64,000 nucleotides of DNA from Astrothelium macrocarpum (Eukaryota > Ascomycota > Dothideomycetes > Trypetheliales > Trypetheliaceae), in the NCBI GenBank assembly GCA_021030915.1, contig JAGEMR010000125.1, positions 21,595-85,594 on the forward strand, in the 5' to 3' direction. Positions 56,009-64,000 of the stretch are shown one piece after another. How positions within the stretch are numbered: the first letter of the stretch is position 1; each line of letters starts with the position of its first letter. The notes below the pieces were generated by a model that made no database searches, was not told the origin of the DNA, and saw nothing but the letters and a program-made list of their open reading frames with translations. The position numbers were made by a program, and so were the translations under genes.

Positions 56009-58299
56009 ATGGGTCAAAAGGCCATTCACTGGGAAGTACGGCATTTCGAGTTCCATGTCGGCGATGCTAGATACCTGACACGACCCATAAAGACCGATCT
56101 AAGGCAATTCGAGAAACATACGGGACAGTCACTTGTAACTCTTATATCAGCCAATACAGAAGAACTAGAAGACGAGAACTGGTTCGAAAAAAAGTTGAAA
56201 GCTTTTCATGATTTAAGAGACGATGTATGGACTGTCGAATTCCTCGAAGGGCTGCTCATCAGCACACCTGAGCCCTTGCGCACCCCTCTCTCTTCGACCG
56301 TCTTTGCCAGCATAGAGCGGTCAACTTCTTGGCACGCGTTCATCCCAGGAATGGACTTGCCTGTGAGTCTTAATTATGAGCGCTTGCACATTGATGAAAT
56401 AGCTTTTGCAACTAATCTTAGTAGACGGGTCCCTATGTACTCTCCCACAGCAACCTGTATGAAGCCTATCGTCTATATGACGATGTGAAAGGCGCGTTTA
56501 TGGTGCCCGTCAATCCCAGCCTGCCCAATGATAGGTGAGTGTGTTTCTATCCTCCATCCGTTATAATCTAATCAACAAAGGACATTCGAAGCTTTGGAGA
56601 TCGCAGGCAGTTTCCCCCAGTCATTGTGCGTTGCTGTGCCTTCTAGGCTCTCTACTCTTCCAATGAAGAGATTTCCTCTTCATGGCAAACGGATTGGCGT
56701 CAAGGAACTTTTTGCCATTTCTGGTCTCCGCATGGCTCTGTCGAATCGGTCTTTCTATGCGATGTCAAGCCCAGCGGAGAACACCGCACCAGCCATACAA
56801 AAGCTGCTTGATGCTGGAGCTACCTTGGTTGGCTCAACAAAATGTACCTCTATGATTTCAAGGGAGGATCCAGTAGAAGCCGTGGATTTCCAAGTGCCTT
56901 GGAACCCAAGAGGCGATGGTTACCAGTCGCCGGTGGGAAGCAGTAGTGGAAGTGCCGCGGGCATTGCCTCATACGACTGGCTTGACTTTACTATTGGCTC
57001 CGACAGTAAGACCTTGCGGATATTCGTAGATGATGCTGACTTTCTTTGTTCAAAGCTACCGGAAGTAGCCGAAGACCAGCCTTCGTGAACGGTTGTTTTC
57101 AACATCGTTTCTCCTACGCCTCATTATCTCTCGAGAGAGTGAGACCATGTTTTATGTAGGTATCGAGTTTATTGATCTGGTGAAATTTTGCATTGTAACA
57201 CAGCTTCACAGTCGATTCGATGCACCAGCACTCTTCACCCGAAGTATTGATGAACTTGATTCTGTCGTCAAGGTCTGGGCAGACCCTCCAGAGCAGTCTG
57301 AACCTCAAAAGGTAACTTGGAAGTCCTTCGAAGCGAAACTACGCTTGATCTAAATCTGTTGAAGCCTACTGTGATCATCTATCCCTCCGACTATCTACCA
57401 GTGGCGAGCGACAAGCAACAAGCCATGATTGATCAGATCGTTCAAGACGTAGCAAAGTTTTGGGAGATACCTGTCAAAGCGATGTCTTTAAGGCAGCATG
57501 GGACGAGTCTCCTCCAAAAGAAGCGGAGGGAAAAGCTTTAGAAATATATTTACAAAATGTAAGCTATTCGTCTAAGCGGACTCTTGAGGCTAACTCGTGC
57601 ATAGGTTGGCCGAAATACATTTATCTACGATTTCTATCACAATAGTGATGAGTTTCGATCCGCCTATGAGCAAAGATTCGATCATGCACCTGTCGTGAAC
57701 AAAGTTACTCAGTGGAGGTGGTAAGTTTCTCCGTTGTTGACTTTTTTCCTTGACACCAGCCTACTATAGGGAGATTGGCGGTCAAATTTCTCACGAGCAG
57801 AGGGACGACGCTTCGCGACGCATGAACGTGTACAAAGACTGGCTATTGCAACGGGTTCTAGAAACAGGAAAAGAGATCGCGCTCATTGCACTGCCCATTA
57901 AAGATGCAGAACCAAACTATAGAGACATTAGTCCAGGGTACAAAGCTTCTAATGATTGGACAAGACCATGTCGCTTACACCCACTTAGTCCACCCTTTGC
58001 ACAAGATGTTTGGGATCCGCTCTGGCTGTCACCAGTACTTGGTGCCCCAGAAATTAGCATTCCAGGTAATATGTCTCAGTCATTTCTGCCCTCAAATTCC
58101 CCCAACTGTCAGAAATTACCCATGCAGGCTAACAGCATTCGCTCCAGTCGGCAACATCCCATATGAATCGAGAATGAGTAAACGTACTGAACTCCTTCCT
58201 GTCGCCGTCTCATTTCTGTCGCCTCCTGGTAAAGCGCATTTCCTTCTAAATGGTCAGATTAAGCTAATTCATCATCTTCAGCAACGGATTCAATGCTGA
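56009..58299 (+). CDS. Amidase-signature protein with one frameshift (candidate pseudogene)
   Basis: Nine exons: 56009-56362, 56425-56534, 56581-57005, 57056-57155, 57212-57311, 57365-57558, 57605-57720, 57770-58065, 58136-58299, about 619 residues if in frame. The amidase signature domain has KRIGVKELFAI (catalytic Lys), GSSSGSAAG (cis-Ser loop) and, made by splicing, GSDTTGSSRRP (Ser nucleophile). An N-terminal extension has the DDVWTVEFLEG and TGPYVLSHSNLYEAYRLYDD blocks typical of this fungal subfamily. Late markers are LGAPEISIP and NIPYESRMSKRTELLPVAVS. In exon 6 the frame before PVKA and the frame after DVFKAAWDESPP differ by one base near 57478-57484, and the exon total is one base short of a codon multiple. 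Everything else is intact, so the lesion is recent or a sequence error. Confidence 0.75.
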
Positions 58300-58630
58300 C
58301 AAATGCGCTAAAAGTCAGTCTTGCGAGTTCTGGACGACCTCTTTCAGTGAATGTTGGTCGCAACATGTATGATTGATTAGAATCCAATACAACATAAGTT
58401 GCTTTCCCCTTTTTTGAGGACGTATCAGCTCTCCGCTTAATGGGCCTCTCCCACCTACACCCACACAGCTCGGAAAAGATGATCGTGCCTTGAATGACCA
58501 GATTGAAGAGCTCTCAAGCCATGATACGCCAAGTATATTAGCACAACCCGAAGGCCCTGCTAACACAGAGCCTCCCAACCTTCATTTGCTGCCCTCCGTA
58601 GCTGTCATTTAGAAAATTCATGTTACTAAA
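58300..58630. other. Amidase 3' flank
   Basis: About 330 bp, nothing recognised except short unsupported ORFs. Confidence 0.4.
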
Positions 58631-58752
58631 GCTACGGCAAATAGATTCGTAGTCGAAATTCGTTGTCCGTGGATCCATATGTCTCGCACAAGAAACCACT
58701 CGAATCTGTTTCATCGTCATCTTCGGAAGTACATGAGGGAAGATAGTATTGC
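58631..58752 (+). repeat. Duplicated segment A, second copy
   Basis: Matches 53257-53380 with roughly one difference in five or six bases. Here it is not followed by segment B, so A and B can move or be lost separately. Confidence 0.7.
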
Positions 58753-59005
58753 TGTCGTATCCTCCTGTGAGGCTTCTCTCTGAAGACATCTTGAGTCCCA
58801 CGGGAAGACAGGAATGTCCGTTGTTCCAAGTTCAATCCATCCTTCAGTTTCGCGTCGTATACCCATTTCTTAGGAAGGAATCACGCAGAGCTGAAGCTCG
58901 AGTACCTGGTTTCACTGAAATAGGTAGCTTCAGATTCTTGAGTCAATGGAATTTGCTCAACTGCTTCGTAGGCATCGTCTTTAGGACTTCCCTCCTTTGC
59001 ATGAC

Positions 59006-61382
59006 TTAGACAATGTGAATTTCATAATCCATCTCGTCTGGATTTTTGTCCTCGTAGATCTCCCCTTCCATGAACCCATCAACATAGATGTCCCCAACAA
59101 GGCGATACTGATGGCCACTCGCTGGTCTGAGTGTCCAAAGTCTGTCAGAAGAGCCTTCAAGAGCCATAATGACATCTCCCTCTTGCACTCGGCCTTGGGC
59201 ACAGAAGACTTTACCACAAGAGGTTATTCCAAAAGAGCGTCTCAGGAAGGAAAAGTGGTCTCGAATTTGATCACATGCCGCTTCCTCTTCAGGCGTAAGA
59301 TCGGAATTTGGGTCAAAAAGCGGCAAATCCTCGTCACTTAGTAGAAACCCGGCTAACTGGAGAATCACTTTCTTTGTATATTCCAAGCTGTGCTTTGATA
59401 AATTCTTATGGGGATAATCATGAGCCCATCTTCGGACCTCGTTGTACTTTTCTCTTAAATCACACCAAAATTGGTATATCAGGTTTTGCTGGTAAGAACG
59501 ATCGCTGGTTGGAGAAGGATTGTATTTGGGTTGTTGGGTTAAACAAGCACAAAACGACAGAGCATTTCTAAACGAGACTCCTACTTGCAGGAATATCTTC
59601 GACACATTCCCTAAATAGTATGAAAGATGCTCCATACTGTCCTCGTTATCCAGCTGAAGGATGGTGGACAGACCAAAAGGAGTGGGGGCAGTCGAAATAG
59701 TGATAGAGCTAACTTGGTAGCCTCTCACAATTAGAGTTCGGTCTTTGACACCGAAGCGCACCCCAGTTGTTGTGCGAGGATGTGTTTTCCTTTCGTCGTC
59801 ATCCATAAATCTCATGCCCTTGCTTTGTTGCTCACGAGGCTGGGGTATTTTCATCGCCCAAGATGGAAGACTGGGATCAGACTCAATGTCCCATACACAA
59901 ACGAAAATCAACGGTTCTAAAGTTTTCGAGTTCAACAGCAAGCTAACGGAAACTTCTAAATAGAGTTGGTTGACCGACTTGGTATAATCGGGAACTATAC
60001 CCAAAGTCTCCGCGTCACTCGAAATTCCTAAAAGTGCGAACAAGCGATCTCGTGGATTTTCGCATTGTAGAGGATCGTACCACGACAAGTTTGTAATGAG
60101 ATCGAAGCTTTGGAAAACAGAGGAAGTTGATGCGACATTCCTCTTCTTCATTTTCTTCCGACTGTACCATATGACAAACACTGCATCAGCAATCTCCCAA
60201 GGACTGATCCATGTTTTGGAGTTGGAATAGTAAAGTTGCCAAAAATCTATGACATAGTCTTGCGGGAGAATATCTAAAGAGAACAATAAGTTCACCGTAG
60301 CAACAGCATCCCAGGAAATAAGCTTTTGGCCACGCAGCATGATAGGTACTTCCAGATTAAGCAGTTGCTCCTGGACAATCCAAAGTCTGCGAAGAAGAAT
60401 CAGCATTAACCTACGCTTTATGCATTGGCTTTTGGATCCAAAGCTGGAGACACAACAGCACATGTTTTCCAATCGCAGTCCTCTTTGTGAATCGACACGA
60501 TTAGGCCCTGCGATATGAGAGTAAAGATTACTGCACCTGGCGGGCCCTGCACGGCGAGACAGCAGCCGAGTAGCTCGAAACATCACTCTCGGATTCTCAT
60601 CTTATCATCTACCGACCATTCAAATGGCGATGAAAATAGGCGTCTTACCTCTGCGTCCAGTCCCCATATGCTAATTCAACCAGCCATCGCCAAGCCCAAG
60701 TATCATCTTCATCTAAATTTTGTAGATCAGAAGGTAGCTCTCTCTTGGGTAGCTCCGACAAGCTGTCCCTTATGATCTCGGGAGATCCACATTCATAATA
60801 CATTTCGTAATTTTCGCGAAAGTGATCGTCTAATTTAGATAATAGGTCAATCCCATCTTTTTCGAGTTGAGCGTCATCAATTGCCGGCCCAGCGTAGGTG
60901 ATGACCCTGGATGCATGGCTGTAAATCTTTCCCATTATTGCGACTTGGTGTCCTTTCTCCCGGTCATTCTTCTGGTCAATGCATATCTGATCAATCCAGA
61001 ATGTCTTGTTCTTAATTTCTGTGCAGTCGCGGAGATCTTGCAAGGCATTTTGGAGGCTGGTCGTCAGGGGAATATATCCCAAAACACTTCCATCATGGTC
61101 TCGGACCAAAGCCTCAGAAGATTTGGCTAGACTCCCCCATACATAAGATAAGGCTTGGTATCCGCCTTCTGTAAAGCTGATTTCTTTGATCTGGCATTCG
61201 AGAAGGTTCTGATTAAGACCGAGTTTGAGAACCCGAACGGTATTTGTTGTATGAAGTGGCTCGTAATTGTATAGTGCGACTCTCATGCCGGCAATATTGC
61301 GAGCCTCTAACGCGGCAGCCGGCTGTGTGGCCATTTTGCTCTGGTACATAGATCGATCGTCTATTCCACGCCTGATAGACAA
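59006..61382 (-). CDS. HET-domain (heterokaryon incompatibility) protein
   Basis: Two exons, 61382-60649 and 60386-59006, separated by a 262-nt intron; 704 residues. The HET domain begins about residue 41 (YEPLHTTNTVRVLKL) with the core YQALSYVWG at 75-83 and FWIDQICIDQ at 128-137, then QVAIMGKIYSHASRVITYAG. The junction restores ELAYGDWTQRLWIVQEQLLN, the end of the domain. After it come ENPRDRLFALLGISSD and a C-terminal region with GDVIMALEGSSDRLWTLRP and YRLVGDIYVDGFMEGE, typical of long HET proteins. These proteins trigger cell death in incompatible fusions. Start uncertain: later Met codons at 61334 or 61286 would fit too. The intron is much longer than others here. Confidence 0.85.
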
Positions 61383-62722
61383 TGCTTTTATCTTGTATAC
61401 ATTTCGTCAAAGGCCTGTTAAAGCGCTTGCTAGAGCATCTGCGATAATCTATTGGACGAGGCTTTTCGTTGGCTGCGTGAACATCTTGGGAATGCTTGTA
61501 TTGGTACTGCGCTCCAGTCCGTCAGTTCGGTGGGTTCGGCGCGATAGGCTCAAAGCTTTACTTGCTGGGTGAAGGCCTTCGCTGGGATCAGTGTGTGGCC
61601 CGGGTTGCGCCAGCGCTCCCATGCGAACAAGATCCACGACGATGAAAGAGAAGGAGTGTTAAGGCAAAGGAAAGATTGTGAGATGGGACAGTCGTTCAAA
61701 TCAGCAACGATCTGGGGGGTCTAGAAGTGGCTGCAAGCGGGTGACAATGTGCCCACCAAAATTCACCGTGCTCTCACCCAAAACTCGCCGGAACGATAGT
61801 CTTTTCCTAAATACTTTTAATCTCGCAACGACAATCGAATTAATTGTATTTAAAATAGAGCAAAATGAAACGTCAAGTATATCCTGTTACTTGAATAAAC
61901 TTTCAAATTGTATTTGCCGTGATTGTTGCAAAATAATCAGTTAAATGGCCAGATTTTGGTGCGCACATTATCGTATCAACTATGTGAACAGGCACTTCAT
62001 GTCCCAGCACGCAGCCATTCCCACAGTATGCATCATCTATGGTCATCAGAATGGTCTTCACTGCTTTATACGGAATAAAATGTCTATGATTACTGTACTA
62101 TGCGTCACTATGAGAGTTTTACGATGCTGGGTGCATAAGGTAAAAAGGTACCATGAGGCGTATCACTGGATACGAACGAACTCTGATGGCATGCATGAAG
62201 TTGTTATCGTATCAACTCTGGGGCAAGGCCACCAACTCTGATATTAGATGTCAAAGACTTATCACTACCATTGACATTGTCTCACGAAAACAAGTATCAA
62301 AGGTCACCCAGCACTGGCTTTCATTGTGCAACGGATTCACAGATTTATAGAGGACTTGGGCCAAACCTGGGGGCTGAGGGTCAGGAGTGGAACACTGGGT
62401 CAGAGCGACGGCCTGGTTGGGAACCTTATATTCTGACACTAAACGCGTGGACAATTCTGCACTCTGAGTCACTTCTGGTATTTGGCCGTATTTCCGACTC
62501 TTTAATTTCCACGTCCTTGGTTCAGCCCTTCACCTGAACATCCGCCGAACAAGCAGTGTTTTACGAATACCTTTTGAGCCTCACACTAACATGAGATAGA
62601 TGCGTGGCTTCTTGCTCTTCATGTTTCACTTCTATCCTAATTTTGCAAACAACCACTAATCCTATCTGGCCTCTGGATACACGAGAAGATAACCAGTCAT
62701 TTACCAGGAGCCTATTGAAACG
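61383..62722. other. 1.3-kb intergenic region
   Basis: Only short ORFs in all frames and AT-rich stretches; no gene, RNA or repeat recognised. It would contain the promoters of two divergent genes. Confidence 0.45.
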
Positions 62723-63382
62723 ATGCCTCCTCGCACTGGAAGACACGAAGACCTCATTCCAGCCTTCAATCTTCCGCCCGGCCAGAAACGACTTCGTGGC
62801 TTCTTTCCACTCCAATACAAAGAAACAGTCCCATCCATATGCACTCAGTTTCAGGAATATGACGAGCATCTCTTCGAAGTCACAGGCAGCGCCGAGTCGC
62901 TTCGTGCCATTAAAACAATCGCCGGCTTAGACCAAAGCTACAAGCTGAAGACCCGTTGCTCCGTCACAGTGTCTTCAGCACCTTCGTTTGCATCAGGGCG
63001 GGAGGATGGTACGATTGAATCATGGCCACAGCCCAGCCTCGCAGCAGATTTAAGGCAGGCGTTGGAGGGATCAGAAACGGTGAAGTATGTCAGATTGAAA
63101 GCGGAAGCGACCAAAAGAGCGCACGAGTGGCTCGAGACCTATGGGGTGAAGCGTAAGAGGACATTCATCATCTGGGAGAGGAAAGCGAGGGATTTGTGGA
63201 GGATTGGAGAAAGCGAGTGGCCGATCGAGGAGAGCCAGGGCGTTCTGAGTGATTGGAGAAGTGGAGGAAGGGAACTGCCACTTGATGAGGGGCCACAGAG
63301 TGTTTTACATGATCTGGAGAAAGCGGAGAACGGATGGTATGAAAAAAGAAAGAAAAGACTGGGTCGCAATCATCAGTTTTAG
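62723..63382 (+). CDS. Hypothetical protein, 219 residues
   Basis: Single-exon ORF from ATG 62723 to the TAG at 63380-63382. The product is soluble and charged: an N-terminal segment with FNLPPGQKRLRGFFPLQY, a middle with two short helices (SLAADLRQALEGSETVKYVR) and a Lys/Arg/Glu-rich C-terminus (HEWLETYGVKRKRTFIIWER). No signal peptide, membrane helix or known motif. Base composition and the lack of strong competing frames support a gene; function unknown. Confidence 0.5.
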   Translation: MPPRTGRHEDLIPAFNLPPGQKRLRGFFPLQYKETVPSICTQFQEYDEHLFEVTGSAESLRAIKTIAGLDQSYKLKTRCSVTVSSAPSFASGREDGTIESWPQPSLAADLRQALEGSETVKYVRLKAEATKRAHEWLETYGVKRKRTFIIWERKARDLWRIGESEWPIEESQGVLSDWRSGGRELPLDEGPQSVLHDLEKAENGWYEKRKKRLGRNHQF

Positions 63383-64000
63383 AGGGATTAGGGAAAGACT
63401 AGATCCATATCGGGAACATTCTACCTGAAATGAGACATTGATCAAGGCGAATGTGTAAAACAAATGTCAAGGATCGAAGGTTGTTGCGGCATTGCCAGAG
63501 GACACCCCCAGAGCAAAAGGCCATATTAGGACACCAAGCTTTATGTTTGTCCTCAAGAATATTCTCTAAGGTCTAGAGAAGTCCACAAGGATAAAGAAGA
63601 TGAGTGAGCGTCTTTTGCAAACGCTGTACGATAGATATCCTTTACCTTCAGCCTCATACATAGGTGAGATTCAGAGATACTGTGCTTTTGGAAGGTCTCC
63701 TCCATCAATCCATAGCAAAGGTAAAGAAATAGCCAAATCTTCTTCAAAGACAGACATGGTTCGAGAAATCGCATTGGCTCTAAAATGTCCATGAGAGAGG
63801 TACAAGGGAGGAAGAGAAAAGAGAAGGAAAAAGGGCGGATGGATCAATGAGGCTGGAGGGGTCACGCTAACAAATCTAGGGTAATTGTACGCGACGCTGC
63901 TTACCGTCTGCTTCCCTCGCACCTTAGGAGTCTCCACCACCATTCGCCCGGCCCGAGCATTCGCCCACCTAATTTTCGCGCACCACCACGAATTCAAAAA
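63383..64000. other. Window end, possible start of a minus-strand gene
   Basis: A minus-strand ATG near 63940 is followed by a short frame (MVVETPKVRGKQT) and a good GTAAGC donor at about 63903, but no convincing next exon was found to its left. Nothing else recognised. Confidence 0.3.

Noticed and set aside
1..64000. tRNA, rRNA or CRISPR loci
   Set aside because: No cloverleaf-like gene, rRNA segment or regularly spaced short repeats were seen; CRISPR is not expected in a fungal nuclear genome.

Overview
The window is nuclear DNA of a filamentous ascomycete (Pezizomycotina). Most genes carry several short GT-AG introns of about 40-110 nt. The gene set is typical of moulds: a HET-domain protein, a NACHT-ankyrin (fungal NLR-like) protein, a LaeA-like methyltransferase, a DAL5-type MFS transporter, paired hot-dog thioesterases and a DUF7730 protein. 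Housekeeping genes (MED14, PRP6, HFI1/ADA1, VAC7, ATG22, PDI) serve as anchors. I cannot name the species. Gene models were built by hand from reading frames and splice signals; for each multi-exon model the summed exon lengths give a whole number of codons, except the amidase, which is one base short.

Layout. 1-13,955: partial unknown gene (-), GH18 chitinase (+), DUF1275 membrane protein (-), MED14 (-), small unknown ORF (-), ATG22 (+). 13,956-24,930: PDI (+), LaeA-like methyltransferase (-), DAL5-type transporter (+) and a decayed DHA2 transporter, separated by long empty stretches that include a three-unit degenerate tandem repeat. 24,935-40,300 is accessory: a thioesterase (-), two MITE families, a 1,336-residue NACHT-ankyrin gene, then three co-directional enzyme genes (cytochrome P450, second thioesterase, 2OG-Fe(II) oxygenase) and a DUF7730 gene. 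40,400-50,370 is a conserved core block: PRP6 (+), HFI1/ADA1 (-), VAC7 (-). 50,370-64,000: a C2H2 zinc-finger gene, duplicated non-coding segments, a second decayed DHA2 transporter, a frameshifted amidase gene, a HET-domain gene and a short unknown gene.

Main discovery. Six copies (E1-E6) of one small inverted-repeat element of about 200-243 bp (MITE-like) lie between 26.8 and 53.8 kb, plus two isolated ends. Three copies have exact 5-bp target duplications (GACAG, GGAGC, GGCCA). Copy E6 sits inside a duplicated segment whose other copy, 2.6 kb away, lacks it, so the window contains a pre-insertion site. A second, unrelated inverted-repeat family lies at 26.24-26.40 kb. Copies E1 and E2 frame the NACHT-ankyrin gene, and E3 abuts the stop codon of a thioesterase gene.

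Functional links. The P450, thioesterase and 2OG oxygenase genes form a small same-strand set that could modify one metabolite, but no polyketide, peptide or terpene backbone gene is present. The NACHT-ankyrin and HET genes belong to families used in fungal self/non-self recognition and programmed cell death. Nothing here amounts to a proven new system; the element family with its empty site and the NACHT protein with an added C-terminal helical module are the best leads.
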